Part shown: positions 52,342 through 61,353 of the stretch, one piece after another
Layout of the letters: every line of letters begins with the position of its first letter
How positions within the stretch are numbered: the first letter of the stretch is position 1
Assembly: GCF_010614805.1 (NCBI RefSeq)
Contig: NZ_JAAFZC010000001.1
Span: 1,218,001 to 1,282,000 of the forward strand
Length of the DNA stretch: 64,000 nt
Source of the DNA: Pseudooceanicola aestuarii
Lineage (GTDB): Bacteria > Pseudomonadota > Alphaproteobacteria > Rhodobacterales > Rhodobacteraceae
Reading direction: 5' to 3'
The notes under the pieces: model-generated
The model's database searches: none
The model's input: only the letters and a program-made list of their open reading frames with translations
What the model was told of the DNA's origin: nothing
Translations under genes and position numbers: made by a program

Positions 52342-53073
52342 ATGCGGATCTACGCCATCGGAGATATCCACGGCCAGCGCGCCTTGCTGGAGGAACAGAT
52401 CGCCCGGATCGACGCCGACGGCGGCGCGGAGGCCCGGCTGGTGTTTCTGGGCGATCTGGTGGATCGCGGGCCGGACAGCCAGGGGGTGATCCAGCTGATC
52501 CTGGACGGCATGGCCGCCGGGCGACGCTGGCGTTGCGTGCGCGGCAATCACGACCAGATGTTCCTGGATTTCCGGCGCGACGGCACGGTGGTCAATCCCA
52601 ACGTGGCCTCCGGCCTGCCCTGGCCGCACCGGCGGCTGGGCGGGCTGGAGACGCTGCGCAGCTATGGGGTGGATGTCGATCCGGCGCGGCCCAACGCGGC
52701 GTTGCAGGCGGATCTGGCGCGGGCCATGCCCGCCGCGCATCGCGACTTCCTGACCGGCCTGCCCCTGTGGATCGAGGAGGCCGGGTTCCTCTTTGTGCAT
52801 GCCGGGCTGCGCCCCGGTGTTCCGCTGGCTGACCAGAACCCGCAGGACATGATGTGGATTCGCGATGCCTTTCACCGCTATTCGGACCCCTGGCCCTGGC
52901 TGGTGGTACATGGGCACACCCCGGTGGAGATGGCGACCCATTATGGCAACCGGGTCAATCTGGACACCGGCGCGGGCCACGGCAAGGCGCTGACCACAGC
53001 CGTGTTCGAAGGGGGCGAGGCCTATGCCCTGACCGCCAGCGGGCGGCGGCGGCTGGTGCCTAATCCTGCCTGA
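52342..53073 (+). CDS. Serine/threonine protein phosphatase-like metallophosphoesterase
   Basis: A 243-residue PPP-family phosphatase. Metal motifs are GDIHG at residues 7-11, GDLVDRGPDS at about 36-45 and RGNHD near 69, with late VVHGHTP. These match PrpA/ApaH-like bacterial phosphatases, which act on phosphoproteins or dinucleoside polyphosphates. The AGGAGG ribosome site is strong. The 3' end overlaps the convergent membrane-protein gene by 14 bases, so the two messages are antisense at their ends. Confidence 0.9.
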   Translation: MRIYAIGDIHGQRALLEEQIARIDADGGAEARLVFLGDLVDRGPDSQGVIQLILDGMAAGRRWRCVRGNHDQMFLDFRRDGTVVNPNVASGLPWPHRRLGGLETLRSYGVDVDPARPNAALQADLARAMPAAHRDFLTGLPLWIEEAGFLFVHAGLRPGVPLADQNPQDMMWIRDAFHRYSDPWPWLVVHGHTPVEMATHYGNRVNLDTGAGHGKALTTAVFEGGEAYALTASGRRRLVPNPA

Positions 53074-54637
53074 CCAGCCCGGTCACGGCCGCGGCGCCCA
53101 GGGCGGTGATGATCCAGCCCGCCGCCTTGATGAACCAGCGCAGGTACCAGCCGTGCCAGCCCAGAGCCGACCGGCTGGTCGATGGCGCCCAGGCGTCTTC
53201 CTGCCCCAGCGAGATCAGGGGCACGGCCAGATCGGCGGCATAGGCAAAGCCGTTGAACGTCTCCCAATCCTGTCCCGCCTGGCCCGGCCTTGACCAGAAG
53301 GCCGCCGGATTGCCCGGGTGATCGCGGGTGGCGGCGATCCAGTCGGCCGATATCAGGATCGGCGCGGCGTTGGGGGTCATGTCACCGGCCCGCCAGACGG
53401 CCGCGTAGTACAGGCCCCCGAACCCCACCAGAAGCACCGCGAGAAACAGCGCCCGCGCCGGACGATAGCCATATCCGACGGACAGTCGCATCACCGCATC
53501 GCCCAGCCAGCTGGCATGCCACGTCAGGCCGCGGCGGCCCTGCGCTTCGGCCCGCATGGCGCGGTCCTCGCGACGCAGGATCGCCTCCTTGCGCATCCGC
53601 ACGGTGCGCGCGTCGGAGCGGTGGCCCATATGGGTCAGCACGCGGGCCAGCTGTTCATAGGGCTGCGCGGTGAACGGCGTGTCGGCGGGCCGCCGGTCCA
53701 GCCAGTCCAGCCGGGAGGCCACGCCGGTTTCCGCATGCCGGGAGAAATCGTCATAGGTGAACCCGTCCAGCCGGATCGGGTAGCTGGCGCCCGGCCCGGC
53801 GGGTTCGTCGCGCAGGCGCCGCACATGGGCGCCCGCCAGGTTGACGATGCCCGACGCGATCTGGTTGTCCCGCAGATACAGGATGCCCCCCATCCGTGCC
53901 CGCGCCAGGCTGAGCGCGATGCCTGGCCCGTGTTCTTCGCTGGGGCGGAACAGGGTGTCGCGGGCGGGATCGCGATGCGGGGCGACGGCGCAGCGGGTGA
54001 TGAACAGGTCATGCCCGATCTCGGCGGAGGCAAGGAAGATCGCGCCATCCGACGTCAGCTCTGTCTCCGTCTCGGAATAGGGGTAATTGCCCAGGTAGAC
54101 GGACCCCTCCACCGTCAGCGACGGGGCAAAGAGAGCATCGCGATCCTCCGCCTGAAGGTCGGCACCGCAGATTTGCAGGTCGCCAGTGATCCGGGTGCCC
54201 GCAAGGCTGATCTCTCCCCGGATGGAGGTGCCGCCGCGCAGGTAGACCGGCCCGCCGAAGATGGCGTGATCCGCGTTCAGCCCGGTCAGGTGGCAGCCGG
54301 TCAGGATCAACCCGCGCAGCCGCGCTCCGAACAGATGCACCGGCCCCGCAAGATGGCATTGCGCCAGCGTCAGCCCGGCGGACAGCGTAACCTCGCGCAA
54401 CACCAATGGCCCGTCGATCCGGGCGCCGGTCAGGGTCAGCCCGCCCGGCGGCAGCGGCGTGGTGGTCAGCAGATGCGCCAGGAAGGCGGCGCGGATCGTG
54501 GTGTCCGGCGTCGCCTCCGCAGGAAAGGCGCCATCGCCCAGAGTGGCCAGCCCGGACCCGGCACAGGCGTCGGCCAAGGTCTCTTCGGCGGGGGAGAGGG
54601 GGGCGAAATCGGGATGCGTCATGGGGTGACGTTGCAT
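53060..54637 (-). CDS. Membrane protein with pentapeptide-like repeats
   Basis: A 525-residue protein. The first ~300 residues hold loose pentapeptide-like repeats (LTGARIDGPLVLREVTLS and GPVYLRGGTSIRGEISLAG, suggesting a right-handed beta helix). A charged region follows, then about three C-terminal helices with GYGYRPARAL, a motif seen in bacterial pentapeptide membrane proteins. Function is unknown; the soluble part may act as a scaffold for partners. GGGGGATC precedes ATG 54637, and a later ATG is at 54622. The end overlaps the convergent phosphatase gene. Confidence 0.75.
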   Translation of the reverse strand: MQRHPMTHPDFAPLSPAEETLADACAGSGLATLGDGAFPAEATPDTTIRAAFLAHLLTTTPLPPGGLTLTGARIDGPLVLREVTLSAGLTLAQCHLAGPVHLFGARLRGLILTGCHLTGLNADHAIFGGPVYLRGGTSIRGEISLAGTRITGDLQICGADLQAEDRDALFAPSLTVEGSVYLGNYPYSETETELTSDGAIFLASAEIGHDLFITRCAVAPHRDPARDTLFRPSEEHGPGIALSLARARMGGILYLRDNQIASGIVNLAGAHVRRLRDEPAGPGASYPIRLDGFTYDDFSRHAETGVASRLDWLDRRPADTPFTAQPYEQLARVLTHMGHRSDARTVRMRKEAILRREDRAMRAEAQGRRGLTWHASWLGDAVMRLSVGYGYRPARALFLAVLLVGFGGLYYAAVWRAGDMTPNAAPILISADWIAATRDHPGNPAAFWSRPGQAGQDWETFNGFAYAADLAVPLISLGQEDAWAPSTSRSALGWHGWYLRWFIKAAGWIITALGAAAVTGLVRQD

Positions 54638-54687
54638 GATCCCCCGCAAACGGGCAAGACAGGGCCAACCATGCGACGGAGGACCCC

Positions 54688-55866
54688 ATGGAAGATATCG
54701 TCATTCTCGGCGGCGCACGTACCGCCATCGGCACCTTCGGCGGCGCGCTGGCAGCCGTCCCCCCGGCCCGGCTGGGCGCCACTGCCACCCGCGAGGCGCT
54801 GTCCCGCGCCGGGGTCGAGGGCGGCCAGATCGGCCACGTGGCATTCGGCCATGTGATCAACACCGAACCCAAGGACATGTACCTGTCGCGCATCGCCGCG
54901 ATGGAGGCCGGCATCCCCGACACCACCCCCGCCATGAACGTGAACCGGCTGTGCGGTTCCGGCGCGCAGGCCATCGTCTCGGTCGTGCAATCGCTGGCGA
55001 TGGGCGATGCGGATTTCGGCGTCGCGGGCGGGGCGGAGAACATGTCGCGCTCGCCCTTCATCGTGCCGCAGCAACGCTGGGGGGCCAAGATGGGTGACGT
55101 GGTGACGATGGACATGATGCTGGGCGCGCTGAATTGCCCCTTCGGCACCGGCCACATGGGCGTCACCGCCGAGAATGTCGCGGACGAACACACGATCACC
55201 CGCGCGGATCAGGACGCCTTTGCCCTGACCTCGCAACAGCGCGCGGCCCATGCGATCGCCGAGGGGCGCTTTGCCGATCAGATCGTGCCGGTCATGGTGA
55301 AGGTGAAGCGCGACGAAGTCGCTTTTGACACCGATGAACATGGCAAGCCCAACACCACCGCCGAGGGTCTGGCCGGTCTGCGCCCGGCCTTTGCCAAGGA
55401 CGGGACCGTGACGGCGGGCAATGCCTCGGGCATCAACGACGGTGCGGCGGCACTGGTTCTCGCGCGGGGGGAAGCGGCGCAAAAGGCGGGTCTGACGCCG
55501 CGCGCCCGCGTGCTGGGCTATGCCCATGCCGGTGTCCGGCCCGAGGTGATGGGCATCGGCCCGATCCCCGCCGTGCGCAAGCTGCTGGAGCGGACAGGGC
55601 TGAGCGTTTCCGATTTCGACGTCATCGAATCGAACGAGGCCTTTGCCGCGCAGGCCATCGCCGTGAACCGCGAGTTGGGTCTGGACCCGGCGCGGGTGAA
55701 CCCCAACGGCGGCGCCATCGCCCTGGGCCACCCGGTCGGCGCCACCGGCGCGATCATCACCGTCAAGGCATTGTACGAGCTGGAGCGGATCGGCGGCAAA
55801 CGCGCCCTGATCACCATGTGCATCGGTGGCGGACAGGGCATCGCCCTGGCCATCGAGCGCCCCTGA
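54688..55866 (+). CDS. phaA: Acetyl-CoA acetyltransferase (thiolase)
   Basis: A 392-residue thiolase condensing two acetyl-CoA to acetoacetyl-CoA, or cleaving the reverse. The nucleophile is C89 in NRLCGSGAQA; His is in NPNGGAIALGHPVGATG and the second Cys in CIGGGQGIA at the end. It could serve polyhydroxybutyrate synthesis or fatty-acid/amino-acid breakdown; no phaB or phaC is in the window, so the symbol is only by family. CGGAGGACC precedes the ATG. Confidence 0.9.
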   Translation: MEDIVILGGARTAIGTFGGALAAVPPARLGATATREALSRAGVEGGQIGHVAFGHVINTEPKDMYLSRIAAMEAGIPDTTPAMNVNRLCGSGAQAIVSVVQSLAMGDADFGVAGGAENMSRSPFIVPQQRWGAKMGDVVTMDMMLGALNCPFGTGHMGVTAENVADEHTITRADQDAFALTSQQRAAHAIAEGRFADQIVPVMVKVKRDEVAFDTDEHGKPNTTAEGLAGLRPAFAKDGTVTAGNASGINDGAAALVLARGEAAQKAGLTPRARVLGYAHAGVRPEVMGIGPIPAVRKLLERTGLSVSDFDVIESNEAFAAQAIAVNRELGLDPARVNPNGGAIALGHPVGATGAIITVKALYELERIGGKRALITMCIGGGQGIALAIERP

Positions 55867-55929
55867 TCTGAATAATCGGGACGGGCGGATGGGCTGTCAC
55901 CCGGTCGCGCCCCGGCGGTTTCTTCTTTG

Positions 55930-55961
55930 CGGGCGACGGTATTGCCGTCGCCCGTTTGTCT
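55930..55961 (+). terminator. Terminator of the thiolase gene
   Basis: Perfect 10-bp stem CGGGCGACGG (55930-55939) and CCGTCGCCCG (55945-55954) with a five-base loop TATTG, followed by TTTGTCT. Strong hairpin with a short U-rich tail. Confidence 0.8.
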
Positions 55962-55999
55962 ATCCGCCCCCCGCACGGCGGGCACACCGGCACGCGCCG

Positions 56000-56284
56000 C
56001 TAGGCGCCGTCACCGCCGTTCCTGCGCCCTGTGGCACGGCGCGCCTGCCGAAGGCCGACCGCCCCGGCAAACAGCGCCGTGAGCGCCAGCAACGTCCAGA
56101 GTTCGAGCCCCCGGTACATGCTGCCCTGGGGGTCGCCGCTGGGATTGTCCCAGGCGAAATAGGCCCCCCAGAGATACAACAGCAGCGCCGCCATCCCCGC
56201 CAGGACCACGGCGGAGGCCCGCCCGGATGACATCGGGCGCAGGCACAGCAGCAGGACACCCGCAAGAAGGATCAGGTAAAGCAC
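56000..56284 (-). CDS. Small membrane protein of unknown function
   Basis: A 94-residue protein with three predicted helices (about 2-14, 25-45, 63-80) and a basic C-terminus RQARRATGRR. The start is GTG at 56284, with a strong AAAGGAGA upstream; no in-frame ATG fits. It converges with the thiolase gene. It lies 233 bases downstream of the puuE gene in transcription order. No family was recognised. Confidence 0.6.
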   Translation of the reverse strand: MLYLILLAGVLLLCLRPMSSGRASAVVLAGMAALLLYLWGAYFAWDNPSGDPQGSMYRGLELWTLLALTALFAGAVGLRQARRATGRRNGGDGA

Positions 56285-56517
56285 GCGGTCTCCTTTGGTT
56301 CCAAGGTCGGCCGATGGAACCCGCTGCCCCTTCGGGGGGCAAGGCGGATGGGCGGTTCCGCGCCTGTGGGGCGGGGCGGATCGCCGGGCTATCGGGGCCA
56401 CTGGCCTCCGCACCCGGCGGCGGGGCGCGGTGGCTGAAGGACAGGGGGCACAGCCGGGGCGGCGGCTGGGGCTGCGCCGGCAGGGGCGTCCGGTGCCCGC
56501 CTAAGTCGCCGCCCGCC

Positions 56518-57939
56518 CTAGCCCCCCGGCAACAGCCCGGACAGCCGGTGCCAGGCGATCCGCTCCACCTGCTGGCAGGCCTCGGCGAATTCGGTCTCCT
56601 GGTCATGGGCCAGCCGCGTCTCGAACGCGGCGAGGATTCCGGCCTTGTCGTGATCGCGCACCGCGATGATGAAGGGAAAGCCGAATTTCGCCGTATAGGC
56701 GTCGTTCAGTGCTTCGAACCGGCTGCGTTCCGCATCGGTCAGCGCGTCCAGCCCGGCCGAGGCCTGTTCCGCCGTGCTGTCTTCGGTCAGGCGTTGCGCC
56801 GCCGCCAGTTTGCCGGCGAGGTCGGGATGGGCCTGCAAGACCTTCAGCCGCGCCTCGGGGCTGGCACGGCGAAAGATCCGCGCCAGGGCGTGCCACAGCC
56901 CCGGCGCGCGGTCGTGGGGCGGGCCCAGCTCCAGCCCATGCGCGCCCTCGGCGATCCAGGCGGAATGTTCGTAGATCCCGCCGAAGGCCTCCACGAAGGC
57001 GTCGCGCGGCATGAGGGAAGGGCGCAGGGCCTGCACCTGCGGCGGGTGGGTCGCGGCCCAGTGGCGGGCGATGTCGATGCGCCGCGCGCACCAGACATGC
57101 GGCTGGGCCTGGATGTAATCGATGAAGCGGCGCAGCGCCTGCACCCGTCCGGGGCGGCCCAGGATGCGGCAATGCATTCCGACGGACATCATCTTCGGCG
57201 CGCCCGCCTCCCCCTCCGCATAGAGGCAATCGAACGTGTCCTTGAGATACGCGAAGAACTGATCGCCCGAATTGAACCCCTGCGGCGTGGCAAAGCGCAT
57301 GTCGTTGGCATCCATCGTGTAGGGGATCACCAGCTGGTGCCCGCCCGAGGTCTCCCGCCAATGCGGCAGATCGTCGTCGATGGCATCGGAGACCCAGTCG
57401 AACCCCAGTTCGCCGGCCAGGTCGACGGTCTGCATCGAGCAACGTCCGGTATACCAGCCGGTCGGGCGTGCGCCGGTCAGTTCCTCGTGCAGGGCGATGG
57501 CCTCCTCCATCACCGCGCGCTCCTCCTCCGGGGGCATGTCCTTGTGCTCCACCCATTTCATGCCGTGGGACGCGACCTCCCACTCCGCCTGCTGCATGGC
57601 GATCAGCTGCTCGGGGGACCGTGCCAGCGCGCTGGTCACGCCGTAGACCGTCAGCGGAATGCCCGCCCCGGTGAACAGACGGTGCAGCCGCCAGAAGCCG
57701 GCGCGGGCGCCGTATTCGTAGTTGGATTCCATGTTCCAATGGCGCTGACCGGGCCAGGGGGCGGCCCCCACGATCTCCGACAGGAAGGCCTCGGAGGCGG
57801 GATCGCCGTGCAGGATGTTGTTCTCTCCGCCTTCTTCGTAATTCAGCACAAAGGAGACGGCGATGCGCGCGCCGCCGGGCCAGCGGGCGTCTGGGGGGGT
57901 GGGGCCATGGCCCGCCAGGTCGCGGGGATACCGGGTCAC
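56518..57939 (-). CDS. puuE: Fused allantoinase (PuuE) and OHCU decarboxylase
   Basis: A 473-residue bifunctional purine-catabolism protein. Residues about 1-310 form a PuuE-type polysaccharide-deacetylase-like allantoinase (SFVLNYEEGGENN and WYTGRCSMQTV). The C-terminal ~165 residues form a 2-oxo-4-hydroxy-4-carboxy-5-ureidoimidazoline decarboxylase (FVEAFGGIYEHSAWIAE and LQAHPDLAGKLA). Together they run the step from OHCU to allantoin and the opening of allantoin. The start is GTG at 57939, overlapping the upstream rhodanese gene by three bases. No uricase or HIU hydrolase is in view. Fusions of this kind are known but less common. Confidence 0.9.
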   Translation of the reverse strand: MTRYPRDLAGHGPTPPDARWPGGARIAVSFVLNYEEGGENNILHGDPASEAFLSEIVGAAPWPGQRHWNMESNYEYGARAGFWRLHRLFTGAGIPLTVYGVTSALARSPEQLIAMQQAEWEVASHGMKWVEHKDMPPEEERAVMEEAIALHEELTGARPTGWYTGRCSMQTVDLAGELGFDWVSDAIDDDLPHWRETSGGHQLVIPYTMDANDMRFATPQGFNSGDQFFAYLKDTFDCLYAEGEAGAPKMMSVGMHCRILGRPGRVQALRRFIDYIQAQPHVWCARRIDIARHWAATHPPQVQALRPSLMPRDAFVEAFGGIYEHSAWIAEGAHGLELGPPHDRAPGLWHALARIFRRASPEARLKVLQAHPDLAGKLAAAQRLTEDSTAEQASAGLDALTDAERSRFEALNDAYTAKFGFPFIIAVRDHDKAGILAAFETRLAHDQETEFAEACQQVERIAWHRLSGLLPGG

Positions 57940-58328
57940 TTCGGCGCCACCTCTTGCACCGGGGCGCCGCCCGATTTCCACGCGGAGAACCCGCCGCCCA
58001 GATGCGCCACCGGGGCCAGGCCCATATCCTGCGCCGTCTTGGTCGCCAAGGCCGACCGCCAGGCGGAGGCGCAATAGAAGACAAAGGTGCGGTCCTCGGC
58101 AAAGACCGTCTTGTGATAGGGGCTGTCCGGGTCGATCCAGAATTCCAGCATCCCGCGCGGGCAGTGGAACGCGCCGGGAATGCGCCCCTCGCGCTCCAGC
58201 TCCCGCCGGTCACGCAGATCGACGAACAGGACACGGGGATCCTCCAGCCGCGCTTGGGCATCCTCGATGGAAAGGGTTTCGATCTCCGCTTCGGCGGCGT
58301 CGATCAGGTCGCGATATCCGACTTTCAT
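57936..58328 (-). CDS. Rhodanese-domain sulfurtransferase
   Basis: A 130-residue single-domain rhodanese. The catalytic loop is FYCASAWRSALA, with the Cys that forms the persulfide, preceded by VLFVDLRDRRELEREGRIPGA. It is coupled to the fused allantoinase gene by stop-start overlap, though a purine role for a rhodanese is not established. It may supply or detoxify sulfur. The start at 58328 begins the complete fold. Confidence 0.87.
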   Translation of the reverse strand: MKVGYRDLIDAAEAEIETLSIEDAQARLEDPRVLFVDLRDRRELEREGRIPGAFHCPRGMLEFWIDPDSPYHKTVFAEDRTFVFYCASAWRSALATKTAQDMGLAPVAHLGGGFSAWKSGGAPVQEVAPK

Positions 58329-58392
58329 GGGGCTCTCCCTGCCTGCTGTCCGGGCCATCTTACGCCGACAGAAAGGGAGGGCAAGGCGCGGC

Positions 58393-58833
58393 TCAGGGCT
58401 GGTGCGCCGCCTTGATCGCGGCCTTGGCCTTGCCCAGGGTGCGGTGGGACTGCCCGTTCCAGATGTAGCGGTGGTTGATCTTCTCGATGGTCTCGCCCAT
58501 GTAGCTGGATGTTTCGGGCGGCGCGCCTGCCGGGGCCATGTACGGACTCGCGGCGGGCGGCGCGGCGGAAGGTGTTTCACCGCCCGGCACGGCCAGCGCG
58601 CGGTGGGAATTGTCGGCAATGTCCAGCACGGCCTGGGCGATCTGGACATTCACCACGCAGAACAGGCCACCGATCACGACACCAAGCCCGGGCAGGGCCA
58701 GGGCGGCGCCCATGTAGGATTGGCCGGTCAGGGCGATCACGACGGTGCCCACGCCGATTGCGACCATCCCCCAGCCAAGGGCAGAGACAAGCGGCAGGAT
58801 ATTGCGGGCGGTCCCGTAACGGGTTGGGTACAT
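58393..58833 (-). CDS. Two-helix membrane protein of unknown function
   Basis: A 146-residue protein with two adjacent hydrophobic helices (about 14-36 and 41-65), followed by a Pro/Ala-rich linker and a C-terminal basic-helical tail containing YIWNGQSHRTLGKAKAAIKA. The tail looks like a cytoplasmic interaction motif. No family was recognised. AGGAG precedes the ATG at 58833. It sits between the rhodanese gene and the end of the cysQ operon, and may form its own transcript. Confidence 0.65.
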   Translation of the reverse strand: MYPTRYGTARNILPLVSALGWGMVAIGVGTVVIALTGQSYMGAALALPGLGVVIGGLFCVVNVQIAQAVLDIADNSHRALAVPGGETPSAAPPAASPYMAPAGAPPETSSYMGETIEKINHRYIWNGQSHRTLGKAKAAIKAAHQP

Positions 58834-58969
58834 GGCAGGCTCCTGAAAATGACTTTGCAAATGGGCAAAGCATCGGGCCTGTGCGCCCGCCGTGTCAATC
58901 CGGGACCCGCGCTTGCGTCCCTGGCCTCCTTCGCAGGCCAGCTGCGCCGCTACACGCCCTGTGCGTGGC

Positions 58970-59758
58970 TCACCGTGCGTGGCTCAGCTCTGCCAGCAGG
59001 GCGTCGTGCACGGCGGGGCCGGCGGCGACGACGCCGGGCACCTGGGGATGCGGGTTGTTGAACCGCAGCGGCGCGCCGGTGCGGTCGCTGACATGGGCGC
59101 CGGCCTCCGTCAGGATCAGGGCACCCGCGGCGATGTCCCACTCCCAGCTGTCGCGCAGGGTCAGCATCGCGTCGAACCGGCCTTCGGCGACCAGCGACAG
59201 GCGATAGGCCAGTGAGGGGCGGTATTGCCGCGACACCTCGGGCACCGTACCGATCCAGTTGCCGGGGTCGTAGCTGGGGCGCGCGGCCAGCACCGTGGCG
59301 CCAGGCAGCGCACCCCGTGCAGAGCAGCGGATCGGCGCGCCGTTCAACGTCGCCCCCAGCCCGCGCCCGGCGGCGTATAGCGCGCCACCGACCGGCAGCA
59401 GCACGGCTGCGGCGCGGATCTGGCCGCCCTCGGCGATGGCCAGGGAATGCGCCCAGGCGCTGTCGCCCTTGACGAAGGCGCGGGTGCCGTCGATCGGGTC
59501 GATGATGAAAACGCGGTCCTGGTCCAGACGTGCGGCGCTGTCGGGCGTTTCCTCCGACAGCCAGCCATAGCCGGGGCGCGCTCCGGTCAGGCGGTCGCGC
59601 AGCAGGGCGTCGACGGCCAGGTCGGCCTCTGTCACCGGGCCGGCGTCATCGGGTTTTTCCCAGGTTTGCGGATCGCGGCGGAAAAACCGCATGGCGACTT
59701 CTCCGGCGGCACGGGCCGCATCGGTCAGAAGGGCCAGATCGGCCTCAACGTCCTGCAA
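58970..59758 (-). CDS. cysQ: CysQ/inositol-monophosphatase family phosphatase
   Basis: A 262-residue Mg2+-dependent, Li+-sensitive-type phosphatase. The motifs are EET (residues about 68-70), DPIDGTR at about 85-91, and WEWDIAAG near 208, which hold the metals. CysQ hydrolyses 3'-phosphoadenosine 5'-phosphate; inositol or fructose phosphates are alternatives. Its start overlaps the end of the tldE-like gene by 14 bases, so the pair is co-transcribed. Confidence 0.87.
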   Translation of the reverse strand: MQDVEADLALLTDAARAAGEVAMRFFRRDPQTWEKPDDAGPVTEADLAVDALLRDRLTGARPGYGWLSEETPDSAARLDQDRVFIIDPIDGTRAFVKGDSAWAHSLAIAEGGQIRAAAVLLPVGGALYAAGRGLGATLNGAPIRCSARGALPGATVLAARPSYDPGNWIGTVPEVSRQYRPSLAYRLSLVAEGRFDAMLTLRDSWEWDIAAGALILTEAGAHVSDRTGAPLRFNNPHPQVPGVVAAGPAVHDALLAELSHAR

Positions 59759-61091
59759 GCGTCATCCCTTCGACCAGAAGGGAGGGGACGACCGTCCCCA
59801 GCCAGGTTCGCGCATCGTTGGCGGGGATGATCCGTTGCAGCATGTCGCGCAGGTTGCCGGCGATGGTGCATTCCTGCACCGGGTAGGTGATCTGCCCGTT
59901 CTCCACCCAGAAGCCGGAAGCGCCGCGCGAGTAATCGCCGGTGTCGGGATTGATCGTGGACCCGATCAGCGAGGTGACGAGCAGCCCGGTGCCCATCTGC
60001 GCCAGCAGGTCATCGCGGCTCTGCTCTCCCTGGGTCAGGGCGATGTTGTAGGTGGTGGGCGCGGGCGGCGCCGACAGGCCGCGCCCGGCATTGGCGGAAC
60101 TTTCCAGCCCCAGCTTGCGCGCGTTGGCCAGATCCAGCGTCCAGCCTTGCAGCACACCGTCGCGGACGATATCGCGCGGCGCGGTGCGCAGCCCCTCGGC
60201 ATCGAAGGGACGGGAGCCGCGGACCCGCACGCGGTGCGGATCTTCGGTCAGGGACAGCCCGGCGGGCAGCACCTGTTCGCCCATCGCCCCGCGCAGGAAC
60301 GAAGAGCCGCGCGCCACGGCCGCGCCGTTCACCGCGCCCAGCAGGTGCCCGATCAACCCGGAGGAGATCCGTTCGTCATAAAGCACCGGGTAGCTGCCCG
60401 TCGGGGGCTGCTGCGCGCCCAGCATGGCGGCGGCGCGTTCGCCGGCACGGGTGCCGATGTCCTCGGCGCTGCGCAGGTCGGTCTGGTAGATCCGCGCGTC
60501 GTGATCCGCGTCGCGCTGCATGGTGGCGCCGGTGCCGGCGATGGCGACGCAGGCGAGGCCGCGGCTGGTCAGCCGGTAGCCGCCGGAGAACCCGTTGCTG
60601 GCCGCCAGGTGCACATCCGTCGCCCCGTAGGAGGCGCTGGCGACCTGCGCCTGGCTGACGCCGTCCACGGCGAGGCAGGCGACCTCGGCCCGGCGGGCGT
60701 CGTCTTCCAGCGCGGCGGGGTCAGGTTCGGCGCTGTCATCAGCCAGGTCCAGCCCGGCGGCATCGCGCACCTGCGACAGGGCGGCGGGATCGGCCAGCCC
60801 GATATGGGGATCTTCCGGCGCCTCCCGTGCCATGGCGACGGCCCGTTCGGCCATCAGCTTCAGCGTCTGGGCCCGCACGTCCGAGGCCGAGACACAGGCC
60901 TGACGTTGCCCCACCATCACCCGCAACCCGAATTCCACCCCTTCGGAGCGTTCGGCCTGTTCCAGCGTTCCGGCGCGCACGTCGATGGACAGGGACGTGC
61001 CCTGGCGGGCGATGGCATCGGCGCCATCGGCCCCCGCCTCGCGGGCGGCATCCAGAAGGGCCTGGGTGAGATCGGGAAGGGAATGCGGCAT
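59745..61091 (-). CDS. pmbA: TldE/PmbA-like metallopeptidase-family protein
   Basis: A 448-residue protein of the TldD/PmbA family. The fold features are present (GSYPVLYDERISSGLIGHL and late SGFWVENGQITYPVQECT). The metal-binding HExxxH motif found in TldD is missing, so it is the TldE-like partner. TldD/E act on unfolded peptides and RiPP precursors. No tldD is visible, so it must be elsewhere or this acts alone. The start at 61091 follows a non-protein-like upstream frame; the gene overlaps cysQ at its end. Confidence 0.9.
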   Translation of the reverse strand: MPHSLPDLTQALLDAAREAGADGADAIARQGTSLSIDVRAGTLEQAERSEGVEFGLRVMVGQRQACVSASDVRAQTLKLMAERAVAMAREAPEDPHIGLADPAALSQVRDAAGLDLADDSAEPDPAALEDDARRAEVACLAVDGVSQAQVASASYGATDVHLAASNGFSGGYRLTSRGLACVAIAGTGATMQRDADHDARIYQTDLRSAEDIGTRAGERAAAMLGAQQPPTGSYPVLYDERISSGLIGHLLGAVNGAAVARGSSFLRGAMGEQVLPAGLSLTEDPHRVRVRGSRPFDAEGLRTAPRDIVRDGVLQGWTLDLANARKLGLESSANAGRGLSAPPAPTTYNIALTQGEQSRDDLLAQMGTGLLVTSLIGSTINPDTGDYSRGASGFWVENGQITYPVQECTIAGNLRDMLQRIIPANDARTWLGTVVPSLLVEGMTLAGR

Positions 61092-61265
61092 GGGGGCTCC
61101 GGTTGGGTTCCCGCCTGACCTAGCCTGCGGGGGCCTGTCGATCAAGCCGGGGCCAGGCCGGGGGCAGTGTGGTTGGCACGATGGGACGCGTGCGGATCCA
61201 GTAGGGGCGCAGGGGGCGCAGGGGAAGGCGCGGATTGGGCCACGCCGGCCCGGTGGCACCCGAAC

Positions 61266-61297
61266 GGAAAACGGCCCGGCGGGGGGCACCGGGCCGT
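61266..61297 (-). terminator. Terminator of the DUF2125 gene
   Basis: On the minus strand, a 9-bp stem made of 61271-61279 and 61289-61297 (ACGGCCCGG/CCGGGCCGT) is followed by TTTTCC, an intrinsic terminator just downstream of the DUF2125 stop. It also separates it from the pmbA-cysQ operon. Confidence 0.75.
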
Positions 61298-61353
61298 CGG
61301 CGTTCGGGATGCCGCCCGGCAAGGGGCGGCGGGGGCCCGCAAGGGCCGCGAGG

